A stretch of 64,000 nt of DNA. It comes from Synechococcus sp. CC9605. GTDB lineage: Bacteria > Cyanobacteriota > Cyanobacteriia > PCC-6307 > Cyanobiaceae. A program made the translations under genes and the position numbers. A model generated the notes under the pieces. That model made no database searches. It saw only the letters and a program-made list of their open reading frames with translations, and was not told the origin of the DNA. The stretch spans positions 1,364,001 to 1,428,000 of the forward strand of contig NC_007516.1 of the NCBI RefSeq assembly GCF_000012625.1, written 5' to 3'. Positions within the stretch are counted from its first letter, which is position 1; every line of letters begins with the position of its first letter. Positions 7,638 to 15,919 of the stretch are shown here, piece by piece.

Positions 7638-10132
7638 TGGCAGCTTCAAAAGCGAAGGCGAAGGCAAAGGCCAAACCAACAACCAACGACCCTCGCTTGA
7701 ACCCGATTCATGCCTGGTTCGCGCAGAGAAACTGGACACCGCTGCCGTTTCAGCAGGAGACATGGAACGCCTATCTAGCGGGGCGGAATGGGTTAATCCA
7801 AGTGCCCACGGGATCGGGCAAAACCTTCGCCGCTGTTATGGGACCGATGGCGCGGATGTTGGCGGAGGAGCAGCCGTTGAAAGGAATACGTCTCGTCTAC
7901 ATCACGCCCTTGCGGGCCCTCAGCCGCGACTTGTCGCTGGCGATCCGCGAGCCGATCGAGGCGATGGGGTGGCCGATTCGGGTGGGCATCCGCAATGGCG
8001 ACAGCAGCAGCAGCGAACGCACTAAACAGCTCAAGGCGCCGCCACAGATTCTGGTGACAACTCCGGAGTCCCTCGCCCTGCTGCTTAGCAACGCCAAGGC
8101 CGAAGAGCTGTTTGGCCAACTCGAGACGGTGATCCTCGATGAATGGCACGAGTTGATGGGCAGCAAACGGGGCAGCCAGACCGAGCTGTGCCTGAGCTGG
8201 TTGCGGCAGCTGCGTCCCCAGCTCCAGACCTGGGCCATCAGTGCCACCATCGGCAACATCGAGCAGGCGGCGCGCCATGCCCTGGGGACGGCAGGCGAAC
8301 CGCAGCTGATCGGGGGTGCGCCAGCCCGCAGCACGGAGATTCGGAGCATCCTTCCAGACACGATCGATGGCTTCCCCTGGGCTGGACACCTCGGTTTGCG
8401 TATGTACGAGGAGCTGGTGGCCCGCCTCAATCCCGGCATCAGCACCTTGCTGTTCACCAACACCCGCAATCAGTCAGAGCGTTGGCACCAGTGTCTGCGC
8501 TTCGCATGCCCGGAAATGGAGAAGGGATTGGCCCTGCACCACAGCGCGATTGATCGCAGTGAGCGGGAAGCGATCGAAGCCTCCGTGAAAGCCGGCAGCA
8601 TTCGTTGGGTGGTCTGCACAAGCTCTCTGGATCTCGGGGTGGACTTCCAGCCCGTGGAACAGGTAGTGCAGATCGGGAGCCCCAAGAATCTGGCTCGGCT
8701 GCTTCAGCGGGCAGGGCGGTCAGCGCACTTGCCCGGCGGAACATCCCAAGTACTGTTCATGCCCACCAATGCCCTTGAACTGCTTGAACTCAGTGCCGTG
8801 CGGCGGGGGCTGGTGGAGGGTCTGGTGGAACAACGCAAGCCGCCGAAAGCCCCTCTTGATGTGCTGCTGCAGCACCTCACAGGGTTGGCCTGCGGCCCTG
8901 GCTTCAATCCCGAGCACACGTTGCAGACCGTGCGGAGCTGTGCCGCCTACGCCGATCTGAGTCAGGACGACTGGGACTGGTGCATGCTGTTTCTCGAGCA
9001 GGGCGGAGAGTGCCTGGGGGCCTATCCCCGTTACCGCAAGCTCGAGTGGGAGGAGACAAGCCAGCGCTACCGGGTTCGAGAAAAGGCCATCGCCCGGCTG
9101 CACCGTCTCAACGTTGGAACGATCACAGCCGCACCAGCGATCACCGTGCGGTTTGTCCGTGGTGCCGTTCTCGGCCATGTGGAGGAGACCTTCATCAGCC
9201 AGCTCAAACCGAAGGATGTGTTCTTCTTCTCCGGCCGCCAGCTGGAATTCGTGCGGCTGCGGGACATGACCGCTTACGTGAAAGTGAGCACCAAGAAGAC
9301 GCGCACGGTGCCTGCCTGGGCAGGGGGACAGATGGCCCTCTCCGATCTGCTGACCCATCACCTGCGTCTCGAGGTGGACCGTGCCAGCCGGGGTGATCTC
9401 GACAACGCTGAACTGCAGGCTCTGAAACCCCTGTTTGATCGACAACAGGACATCTCAGTGCTGCCGACGGTTGGTCAGCTGTTGATTGAGACCTGTCGCA
9501 CCCGCGAAGGCACGCACCTGTTTGCCTACCCCTTTGAAGGACGGTTCGTACATGAGGGCATCGGCTTCCTCTGGGCGTCGCGACTCACCCGTCTGGAGCG
9601 AGGCACGATCACGGTGTCGGTGAACGACTATGGCTTTGAGCTGTTGGCACCAAAGAGCTACCCCATGGCGGAGCTGCTGGAGGACCACATCGATCTGCTG
9701 CTCGATCGGCAACAACTGGAGCGGGATCTGAAGAACGCACTGAATCTTTCCGAGCTGCAACGGCGACGCTTCCGCGCTATCGCCCAGATCGCTGGTCTGA
9801 TGAACCGCGGCTTCCCTAGATCGAGCAAAAGCACCGGCCAACTTCAGATCAGTGCCTCGCTGCTGTTCGATGTGTTCAGCCGCCATGAACCGAACAATCG
9901 CTTGCTGCTGCAGGCCCAACAGGAAGTGCTCGATGACCAGTTGGAGATCTCACGCCTGGAGGCTGCCTTGAAACGTGCTGCAAGCCAGGAATGGCTGCAC
10001 GTTGAAACCCCTCGCCCCAGCCCGCTGGCCTTTCCGCTGCTGGTGGAACGGCTCAACAACAGGATGAGCAATGAATCCGTTTTGGAGCGGGTTCAGCGGA
10101 TGAAGGACGAGGCCATCCGCAAAGAGGGTTGA
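7637..10132 (+). CDS. Ligase-associated DEXH-box DNA helicase (Lhr-like)
   Basis: 831 aa from ATG 7637 (a TTG one codon earlier is possible). A lysine/alanine-rich tract at the N-terminus is followed by FQQETW (Q motif), VPTGSGKT (Walker A), ILDEWHELMG (DEXH), ISATIGN (motif III), TSSLDLGVDF and LLQRAGRSAH (motif VI). The C-terminal half corresponds to the winged-helix/DUF4011-like core of Lhr helicases. Expected role: 3'-5' translocation and unwinding in repair with the ligase and MBL exonuclease. Family length is about 800-850 aa, so it is complete. Confidence 0.93.
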   Translation: MAASKAKAKAKAKPTTNDPRLNPIHAWFAQRNWTPLPFQQETWNAYLAGRNGLIQVPTGSGKTFAAVMGPMARMLAEEQPLKGIRLVYITPLRALSRDLSLAIREPIEAMGWPIRVGIRNGDSSSSERTKQLKAPPQILVTTPESLALLLSNAKAEELFGQLETVILDEWHELMGSKRGSQTELCLSWLRQLRPQLQTWAISATIGNIEQAARHALGTAGEPQLIGGAPARSTEIRSILPDTIDGFPWAGHLGLRMYEELVARLNPGISTLLFTNTRNQSERWHQCLRFACPEMEKGLALHHSAIDRSEREAIEASVKAGSIRWVVCTSSLDLGVDFQPVEQVVQIGSPKNLARLLQRAGRSAHLPGGTSQVLFMPTNALELLELSAVRRGLVEGLVEQRKPPKAPLDVLLQHLTGLACGPGFNPEHTLQTVRSCAAYADLSQDDWDWCMLFLEQGGECLGAYPRYRKLEWEETSQRYRVREKAIARLHRLNVGTITAAPAITVRFVRGAVLGHVEETFISQLKPKDVFFFSGRQLEFVRLRDMTAYVKVSTKKTRTVPAWAGGQMALSDLLTHHLRLEVDRASRGDLDNAELQALKPLFDRQQDISVLPTVGQLLIETCRTREGTHLFAYPFEGRFVHEGIGFLWASRLTRLERGTITVSVNDYGFELLAPKSYPMAELLEDHIDLLLDRQQLERDLKNALNLSELQRRRFRAIAQIAGLMNRGFPRSSKSTGQLQISASLLFDVFSRHEPNNRLLLQAQQEVLDDQLEISRLEAALKRAASQEWLHVETPRPSPLAFPLLVERLNNRMSNESVLERVQRMKDEAIRKEG

Positions 10133-10160
10133 GCCAGGATTGGCGTGTTGCAACAACACC

Positions 10161-11094
10161 ATGGGTCGTTGGTTCACGGTTTTGGGTCACAGCGCCCTGT
10201 TGTTTGGCCTGGCTGTTGTTGAGCCAGGTTTGAGCCGAGCCGATGGATCGGCACGCGGGTCAATCACCACAGCAGCATTAACAACGGAAAAGCAGGCAGC
10301 AGAAGGAAATTGGCATGCCTTTTGGAACAACCACCTGGGGATATGGAAAGGCAGCTGGACGCGCTACACGTCGAAAGGAGACGTCAAAGAAAGCTTCGCC
10401 AGCACACGCGAATTCACCGCCAACTCAGCCGCGACGGAGATCGTTCAAAACAATCGATACCGCTATACGGACGGTCGCTCAAGACACAAGCAATGGTCCT
10501 ACAACGTCAAAGATCACAATCAACGGGATGGTTTTGCTCATCCAGCCAGCATTCCCATGCGCGGGCTTGCTCTCGACAATGGTGCCGCTGCCTGGTTGAT
10601 CCCAATCGTTGGAGCCAAACCAGTTCACACCGTTTGAGCTGTTTCTGATGGATGGCGACCGTCGCCACAGCGTGGGAGTGCTCTTTGAGAAAGATGGGGC
10701 GTTACTTCGCACCGCCACGATCAGAGAACAACGGGGCAACGCCTCAACCGATGGTTGGACAGACGCCATCGATCAGGTGGAACCGTGGCATCTCGTCGGC
10801 CCATGGCAAGGGCAAGGGCGTCAGATTCTCAAGGATTTATCGCGCTTGCCCTCCAGCACCACGTTCTGGCAATGGATTGCCCCCGGAGAATCGGATCAAT
10901 CCAATCACTACCTTCCGGATCGCATCATCCTGCGTTGTCCAAAACGCATCACTCCGATGCAGCCCTTTTCCATCCAGGTGATCTGGATGTTGCGCGACGA
11001 TGCGATGCAGACCATCACAGCGGAATACGACAAGGATTTAGAGCTGATCGACGTGACACACCAAAGCCTCAGTCCCGGGACGCTTCCGAATTGA
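10161..11094 (+). pseudogene. DUF3598-like exported protein, frameshifted near 10600
   Basis: Two reading frames together give one protein. The first (from ATG 10161) has a signal-like N-terminus, then WHAFWNNHLGIWKGSWTRY, ending out of frame at about 10637. The second resumes at about 10609 with FTPFELFLMDGDRRHSVGV and runs to 11094 (LPDRIILRCPKR). Continuity of the family pattern (GxWxGSxTRY, then EFLLFDGxRRH-like) points to one single-base change between 10597 and 10615. Either the gene is dead or the base call is wrong. DUF3598 proteins are beta-barrel (lipocalin/CpeT-like) proteins of cyanobacteria. Confidence 0.7.
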
Positions 11095-11126
11095 GATCCA
11101 ACTAGATCACCCTTAAAGTTCGAAAC

Positions 11127-11345
11127 TTGCAGAGATCAGAAACGTTGGCAAAGCTTGGCGAGATCAAACTCAAACAGATTCCCCAACTGAACACGGCCAA
11201 CAGCTCACCGTTGATTCGAAAACACAAGGAGGTTCTGAATCTGATGATGAGAACGCTTTCACTCGATACCTACGGCCTCACCTGGGCTCAGTTCGCCAAA
11301 GGTTTTGGTTGTGGCGGCTTAGCCGTTTGGCTGCTGATGCGCTGA
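11127..11345 (+). CDS. Hypothetical, up to 72 aa
   Basis: Open from a TTG at 11127; a shorter form from ATG 11244 gives a 33-aa protein ending with a single hydrophobic segment (FAKGFGCGGLAVWLLM). The short form looks like a one-pass membrane peptide. Its end is 2 nt from the convergent gene at 11348. Start and coding status are uncertain. Confidence 0.35.
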   Translation: MQRSETLAKLGEIKLKQIPQLNTANSSPLIRKHKEVLNLMMRTLSLDTYGLTWAQFAKGFGCGGLAVWLLMR

Positions 11346-11347
11346 TA

Positions 11348-11506
11348 TCAGCCATGGTGTACGGGCCTTCCACCCCGTCGCAGCGACTCCAGCATTCCCT
11401 TTTCCAAGGCCGTCAGTTTTGGGGCCGGCTCATTCAACGCAGCTTCCGCCCGTGTCTTGGCGGCAGCAATGAATCGATCAGTTTTATCTCCAGAATCAAA
11501 GGCCAA
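11348..11506 (-). CDS. Short charged protein, paralogue of 36098..36271
   Basis: 52 aa from TTG 11506 (no ATG available after the upstream in-frame stop). The core FIAAAKTRAEAALNEPAPKL and TALEKGM aligns with the 57-aa gene at 36098 (FINAAKARGEAALQDKQPKL, TKLEKAF). The match supports coding on this strand rather than the overlapping open frame on the plus strand. Predicted all-helical, cytoplasmic. Function unknown. Confidence 0.6.
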   Translation of the reverse strand: MAFDSGDKTDRFIAAAKTRAEAALNEPAPKLTALEKGMLESLRRGGRPVHHG

Positions 11507-11663
11507 GCTGTCTCAGCAAGAACCACCAAAGGTATGGATCGACATTTGTTCAGGCTCAGGACTTAAGGAAGATCACTGAACCATGAGACGAGGCAGCGAG
11601 CTCCTTTCAACAATTCCCTCGATTGCACAATCGTTGCTATCGGTTGGAGGTTGCAGCAACCCA

Positions 11664-11864
11664 ATGAGCCGTTACCCCGTCTTCTATTGCTCTCCAGCGG
11701 CCGTTGACGCTGGCTTCAGGCCTGTTGAAGCGGCGGATGCCTACGAGGCTGAACAGATCGTGCAGCGCGAGCACCCCGGCGCAGTAACGGCCTCTCTAAG
11801 CGAACGGGTGACCAACGAGGAGGAAATCCGCCGATTGTTTGTGGTCTGGCTCGAAAAAGTTTGA
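11664..11864 (+). CDS. Conserved hypothetical, 66 aa
   Basis: ATG 11664 (MSRYPVFYCSPAAVDAGF) is preferred over an in-frame ATG at 11583, since the intervening stretch looks non-coding. The sequence continues EAADAYEAEQIVQREHPGA and ends EEIRRLFVVWLEKV. No membrane segment. It resembles short picocyanobacterial proteins of unknown function. Confidence 0.5.
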   Translation: MSRYPVFYCSPAAVDAGFRPVEAADAYEAEQIVQREHPGAVTASLSERVTNEEEIRRLFVVWLEKV

Positions 11865-11888
11865 ACAGCTGGAGCCACCGAGGGGTGC

Positions 11889-12287
11889 ATGGGACGCAAT
11901 CCGTTGTCGGTCACAACCCCCAGCTGGCTGGACATCGACACCGATAGCTACAAGCGGCTGCTGAACCGCACCGCGGTGACGATCACCAAACGCGCCAGAA
12001 AGCGTGGAGCCACGTATCAGGTGAAGGAAGCCATCGATGCCATCCATGCAGCCTTTCAGCGTTGTGACGGCACGGACCCCTACGACGGACAGCCATTGGA
12101 CGATCGCCTTCATGATGGACAGCGCAGTCCGACCGTCTCCCCGGTGAGCAGCACCACCACTGCGAGTTTTGAGATTCTCAGCCGGCAGACCAAGGAAGCC
12201 AAAGGAGAGAGAAACGCCGAGGAGTTCATCGCCCACTGCCGTGCTGTCGTCGCCCATGCCGACTCGGCGTCGACGGTACGGCCATGA
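11889..12287 (+). CDS. Conserved hypothetical, 132 aa
   Basis: ATG 11889. N-terminal half is basic and well ordered (PSWLDIDTDSYKRLLNRTAV, TKRARKRGATYQV), then RCDGTDPYDGQPLD, a motif faintly like the centre of HNH-type endonuclease domains but without the needed histidines. Its stop overlaps the start of the DUF1543 gene by 4 nt (ATGA), so the pair is coupled. Function not assigned. Confidence 0.6.
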   Translation: MGRNPLSVTTPSWLDIDTDSYKRLLNRTAVTITKRARKRGATYQVKEAIDAIHAAFQRCDGTDPYDGQPLDDRLHDGQRSPTVSPVSSTTTASFEILSRQTKEAKGERNAEEFIAHCRAVVAHADSASTVRP

Positions 12288-12829
12288 GCAGCGCCAAGAA
12301 GCTGTTCCTGGTGGTGCTGGGGGGGCGTTGCAAGGGCTGCCACGTTGAGCAACACGATGTGCGCTGGGTCGTGGGCGAAACCATCGACGCAACGTTGCCA
12401 GCCCTGCGCAAGGAATGGATCGGCCTTCGCCGTGGCCTGCACATCGACAGCTACCGCTGCATCGACCATGCCGATGGACATCGCATTGAGGTTGTAGAGC
12501 ACGCACAGGACGCAACTAGTGCCGATGCTTCGCATCTGTGGTTCGTCAACCTTGGCGCCTACGACCCCACATCAATGGCGGAGCAGCACGCCTTCGGGGT
12601 GATCGTGGCCCGTTCTTCAGCCTCTGCAAAAGCACGGGCACGCCAGCGTTGGCTGCAAGGTAAAGAACAGGTTCACAAGGATGATCTTCACCCTATCGAC
12701 ATGGACAGCAGCCTGGATGATCTGCTGCCGATTCAAGGCAATGGCCAGTGGCATTTGAAACTGATCGTGGATCCTGACGTTGGCGACGCACCAGTGCACC
12801 CCGATTGGTACGGCTACTTGAAGATCTGA
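12284..12829 (+). CDS. DUF1543 domain protein
   Basis: 181 aa from ATG 12284. LFLVVLGGRCKGCHVEQHDV followed by RWVVGETID and HLWFVNLGAYDP is the characteristic DUF1543 pattern; a second, divergent repeat of the fold follows (KVDDLHPIDMD-like region). The CKGCHVE cluster and nearby His could bind metal, but that is inference. Biochemical role unknown for the family. Coupled to the upstream 132-aa gene. Confidence 0.85.
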   Translation: MSSAKKLFLVVLGGRCKGCHVEQHDVRWVVGETIDATLPALRKEWIGLRRGLHIDSYRCIDHADGHRIEVVEHAQDATSADASHLWFVNLGAYDPTSMAEQHAFGVIVARSSASAKARARQRWLQGKEQVHKDDLHPIDMDSSLDDLLPIQGNGQWHLKLIVDPDVGDAPVHPDWYGYLKI

Positions 12830-12882
12830 CCACAAAACAAACTCAGGTCAGCTACAACACACATCCACACTGAGGATGAGTC

Positions 12883-12975
12883 GTGCTGATCCTGATCCTC
12901 CTTGTTCTGACAGGCTCCTATGCCGGACTGTGGGCATTGCGATTCGTACTCGAACAACGCACCGACACGCCATAA
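12883..12975 (+). CDS. Single-pass membrane mini-protein, 30 aa
   Basis: GTG 12883 opens a 30-codon frame: LILILLVLTGSYAGLWALRF, then a charged tail ending RTDTP. One predicted transmembrane helix with a cytoplasmic polar end, like many cyanobacterial mini-proteins. Preceded by GAGGATGA, a plausible ribosome site. No family recognised. Confidence 0.45.
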   Translation: MLILILLVLTGSYAGLWALRFVLEQRTDTP

Positions 12976-13077
12976 GCAGACCGATTCCACGATGAAGATT
13001 TAGTCACATCTGGCTGGAAACTTGACGAAGTTTGGCGAATCAGTCGGTCTAGGGTCAGCCCATTCCATCCGCCTGCA

Positions 13078-13410
13078 ATGTCGCCAGCCCAACGTCTCAG
13101 CACAACTGCGCTGGTTGCCGTCCTCGCCGGAACCGGCCTGAGTTCCGCAGCTGCAGCCCATGGTGATAACCATCACCACCACCACTCACGCAAAAAGAAG
13201 AAGGCCTACAACAGGGGCTATAGGCAGGGTTACAGAAGAGCAATCGAAAGCAACTACCGCACCTATTACCGCATCTATTCACCGGTGTACGGACCCATGG
13301 TTTCACCGGCGCCCCAGCGGGTCATCGTTGCCCCAGCGCCGTGGATCGTTCCCGTTCACCCCCACCGGCAAGGCACACGGGTCAATGTCGGCCTTGGCTT
13401 CAATCTGTAG
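13078..13410 (+). CDS. Secreted His/Tyr-rich protein
   Basis: 110 aa from ATG 13078. Signal peptide (STTALVAVLAGTGLSSAAAA) then HGDNHHHHHSRKKKKAYNRG, a five-His run next to basic residues. A Tyr/Arg-rich segment (YRTYYRIYSPVYGPM) and Pro-rich C-terminus follow. The histidines could bind Ni, Zn or Cu in the periplasm; this is inference from composition only. No named family. Followed after 17 nt by another small gene. Confidence 0.65.
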   Translation: MSPAQRLSTTALVAVLAGTGLSSAAAAHGDNHHHHHSRKKKKAYNRGYRQGYRRAIESNYRTYYRIYSPVYGPMVSPAPQRVIVAPAPWIVPVHPHRQGTRVNVGLGFNL

Positions 13411-13427
13411 ACAGGGTTCAAGGAACG

Positions 13428-13682
13428 ATGCCCAAAGAAGTCGGTAACGATGCCAGTGAAGCGTGGCGCGACCATGTGCTGAAACAGGTGGTGGATTATC
13501 TGGAGACCCATCGCGATGAGATCATCGACCGCTTTGAGGTCGAGAACAGCTACAGCCTCAAGCGTGAGGACATCGAACAATCGGATCTTTTCGATTTCGA
13601 TGTGTCAGTCACCCTGCATCGCGATCAATCATCTTCGTTCGGCCTTGGGTTCGGTTTTTTCAAAGCCAACATGATTCGCTGA
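13428..13682 (+). CDS. Conserved hypothetical, 84 aa
   Basis: ATG 13428. The sequence is acidic and likely helical at the start (DHVLKQVVDYLETHRDEIID), then LKREDIEQSDLFDFDVSVTL and a glycine/phenylalanine end (FGLGFGFFKANMI). No export signal. Converges with the 49-aa gene at 13684 with 1 nt between stops. Confidence 0.6.
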   Translation: MPKEVGNDASEAWRDHVLKQVVDYLETHRDEIIDRFEVENSYSLKREDIEQSDLFDFDVSVTLHRDQSSSFGLGFGFFKANMIR

Positions 13683-13683
13683 T

Positions 13684-13833
13684 TCAACCTGCGGGCTTCC
13701 AGATGACGTCGGGATCCTGGCTTTGAAGGGTTTGTTCAGCCAGCTTCAGGTAATAGAAATAGCTTTGTCTGTCTTCAGATTCAGCAGCTTTGTTCATCAG
13801 GTGCAGATAGCTCAGACGCTGATCGCTGTTCAT
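13684..13833 (-). CDS. Small hypothetical, 49 aa
   Basis: ATG 13833 to TGA 13684. Sequence begins MNSDQRLSYLHLMNKAAESE and continues with an aromatic YFYYLKLAEQTL segment, ending DPDVIWKPAG. It reads like a single amphipathic helical pair, soluble. Regular codon use and a clean stop facing its neighbour support it. Function unknown. Confidence 0.6.
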   Translation of the reverse strand: MNSDQRLSYLHLMNKAAESEDRQSYFYYLKLAEQTLQSQDPDVIWKPAG

Positions 13834-13983
13834 GCGTGGTCGTGATTTGAATCAAACAATCACCTCGAGCAGCCTTTGATTTCGGTATCAGAAAAAACAA
13901 CCGAAACAATTCTGGGTATCACTTAGGCACGTTTTTATCTTTTCTTCTGGTACCTGGGTCCCATGCCTTCCCGAATCCTGCAA

Positions 13984-14238
13984 TCAACAGGGCTGAAAGT
14001 TCGGCGTGACGGGAGGACCACCTCCAGGGGGAACAACGCAGCCGGGATCAGATGAACCAGTGTTCTGCTCAGGCAATGCAGGAGATTGGAGCGCGGGCCC
14101 TCCTGGGGATGCCGGACCCAGATCAATCTTGCCCGGCCGGATCAGTTGAGACGTGACATTGAACGCCAAACCAACGAGCAAACCGAGCCCCATCGAGGCC
14201 GAGAAAGCGATGAGGAGTTGACGCTGACGGTTGTTCAT
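13984..14238 (-). CDS. Membrane-anchored Gly/Pro-rich protein, 84 aa
   Basis: ATG 14238 is chosen because a longer start at 14370 would overlap the well-formed small gene on the other strand. N-terminal membrane anchor (LLIAFSASMGLGLLVGLAF), then a low-complexity extracytoplasmic tail of Pro, Gly and Ser ending in GGGPPVTPNFQPC. Function unknown. Confidence 0.55.
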   Translation of the reverse strand: MNNRQRQLLIAFSASMGLGLLVGLAFNVTSQLIRPGKIDLGPASPGGPALQSPALPEQNTGSSDPGCVVPPGGGPPVTPNFQPC

Positions 14239-14294
14239 CCCACTGCTTGATCCCGATGAAGGTTGATGGGCCGCTGGCTCTGGCCTGAATCTCA

Positions 14295-14450
14295 GTGAAT
14301 GAAAGAGATTTGACAGATCAAAACAGACCGCTGGATGATCCGCCTGCTGCAAACGGAACGATCGAAACACAGTCTCTGCTGACGCTGCTCACGCCCTTCC
14401 TCGTCTTCGGGGCGTTGTTTGTGGTGCTGCTGCTGGTCTGGGACCGATGA
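14295..14450 (+). CDS. Single-pass membrane mini-protein, 51 aa
   Basis: GTG 14295; a polar N-terminus (NERDLTDQNRPLDDPP) is followed by one hydrophobic helix (LLTPFLVFGALFVVLLLVW) and DR. Its TGA overlaps the next gene's ATG (ATGA at 14447), so the two mini-proteins are translationally coupled and could form a complex. Confidence 0.65.
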   Translation: MNERDLTDQNRPLDDPPAANGTIETQSLLTLLTPFLVFGALFVVLLLVWDR

Positions 14451-14569
14451 CAGCCCCTGTTGCGGGACTGCTCTGGACGCCATACGCCGATTGGATTTAC
14501 ACCGTGGTCAGCCTGAGTGGGTTGATGCTGATCACCTGGCTGGTGCTGGGCCGCAGCAGCGGCAGCTGA
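14447..14569 (+). CDS. Single-pass membrane mini-protein, 40 aa
   Basis: ATG 14447, coupled to the preceding gene. Begins MTAPVAGLLWTPYADWIYTV and has a hydrophobic core (SLSGLMLITWLVLG) with a short polar end. Resembles small photosystem or respiratory-complex subunits in architecture only; I do not recognise it. Confidence 0.6.
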   Translation: MTAPVAGLLWTPYADWIYTVVSLSGLMLITWLVLGRSSGS

Positions 14570-14590
14570 CGCGATTCAAGGCACGTCAGG

Positions 14591-14935
14591 TCAGGCGGCA
14601 AGCATTTCCATCTCAGGCTCAAGCAGCACATCGCGAGCTGTGTTGAAGCGCGTCATCACCTCAGGGTGGCCCCCTTTGTCGGGGTGATGTTGAACAGCCA
14701 GAAGTTTGTGGGCCCGCTTCACCTGGGCAACGGTCAAACGTCCAGTCAGCGGCAGGCCAAGACACTGCCTGGCCTGAATCGCCTCGAGGCCGGGGTCGCG
14801 CCCCATTTGGCATTGATCGCGACGATGGTTTGACGTTCCCGGCTTGCGCTTCTTGCTTGTTTTGCGTGTAGCCGACCTGGCCTGACCCCCAAACCCTTTC
14901 GATTCCTGCACAAGCTGATCGCCGAAGCAGGTCAC
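14591..14935 (-). CDS. J-domain protein
   Basis: 114 aa from ATG 14935. The C-terminal 60 residues form a J domain with the invariant HPD (LAVQHHPDKGGHPE), which stimulates DnaK-type Hsp70 ATPase. The N-terminal half is basic (KTSKKRKPGTSNHRRD) and has no recognised domain. No G/F region or zinc finger, so this is a class C type co-chaperone with an unknown client. Confidence 0.88.
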   Translation of the reverse strand: MTCFGDQLVQESKGFGGQARSATRKTSKKRKPGTSNHRRDQCQMGRDPGLEAIQARQCLGLPLTGRLTVAQVKRAHKLLAVQHHPDKGGHPEVMTRFNTARDVLLEPEMEMLAA

Positions 14936-14953
14936 AATGCCTGATCGCCTGGT

Positions 14954-15677
14954 TCAGTCGCCGAGCTGCGACCACCAGCGCTCGATCCGATCGGTGGAGC
15001 CGTACCAGCTTTGGCCGAACAATCCGCCGTGGGCCGTATCAGCCAGCTCAATCCAACGGGCATCCCGCAGCAGGGCTGATGGGAGGGGAACCAGGCCGTC
15101 CCCCTCCAGATCCGGGTCGCCAATGATCTGGCGATAGCTGCGGGCAGCGCTGCGGCGCGAAAAATTGGATGCATTCGCTCCCAGCGGATCAAGCCGACCC
15201 GCAACCGCCACGTAGTCCACCCGATCGGCTTCAGGGCAACCCGGAAACTCACGATCCACACGAGCCCGCAATGGTGTGGCACGCAGGGCCTGATGGGGAC
15301 TGCCGAGAGTAATCAGGCGATTGCATCGGGCTGCACCGTTGAAACGGCGTCCCAGAAAGGTCTGATCGGCCAGATAGGGGCGCAACATCACCCCGCCGGA
15401 GCTGTGACCAATCAAGGTAACGCGCCCTTTAGGCGACTCGCTTTGAAGCTTGCGCACAGCGGCATCAACACGATCAAGCAGGCGACGCCAACCGAAGCCC
15501 CCAGCTGGTGGCCAGCCAATCCAATTTGGACGCAGGCACGATGCGCACCGCAGCACCGGTGGCCTGATCAATCCAATCAGCGAGGGGGCTATAGGCCTCC
15601 TGCGTGATCAGAAAGCCACCGAAGATGACGACGGGCTGGGTGAGGCGAGACGTGCTGCTCACCGGATCAACGCACAT
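14954..15677 (-). pseudogene. Alpha/beta-hydrolase (lipase-like), frameshifted at a five-base C/G run
   Basis: From 15677: TQPVVIFGGFLITQEAY, then VPASKLDWLATSWG, where the frame breaks. It resumes one base over as GFGWRRLLDRVDAAV, IGHSSGGVMLRPYL (GxSxG nucleophile elbow, Ser in GHSSG) and a C-terminal GDGLVPLPSALL/TAHGGLFGQ (Asp and His of the triad). Removing one base from the run at 15498-15502 restores one frame of about 240 aa. So either the gene is recently inactivated or the run is miscalled. The family resembles plant/cyanobacterial lipid-acting esterases. Confidence 0.8.
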
Positions 15678-15841
15678 TGCGGAGCCTTGATCAGGTCGTA
15701 ACCACGCCGAATCCGACTTCCACCAGGTTCAAGAACCGTGCTCAGCTGCTGATCCTCAGACGAAGCCTCAAGAACCACCTGCTGACCGATCAACACAATC
15801 CTGAAGCGCCAGGGGAGAAAACCTGGAAGGGTGAAGCTCAT
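15659..15841 (-). CDS. Small hypothetical, 60 aa
   Basis: ATG 15841. FTLPGFLPWRFRIVLIGQQV, then DQQLSTVLEPGGSRI and KAPQCALI. It overlaps the start of the lipase-like gene by 19 nt in the same direction. No membrane segment strong enough to call. Likely real because of its position and codon usage, but unrecognised. Confidence 0.5.
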   Translation of the reverse strand: MSFTLPGFLPWRFRIVLIGQQVVLEASSEDQQLSTVLEPGGSRIRRGYDLIKAPQCALIR

Positions 15842-15919
15842 GGAGATCCTGGTTCTAGCCTCACGCTGCCGCTATGCAGAACAACGTCCATCCCTGCAAG
15901 GCAAAGGAAAGTCGAGGAA

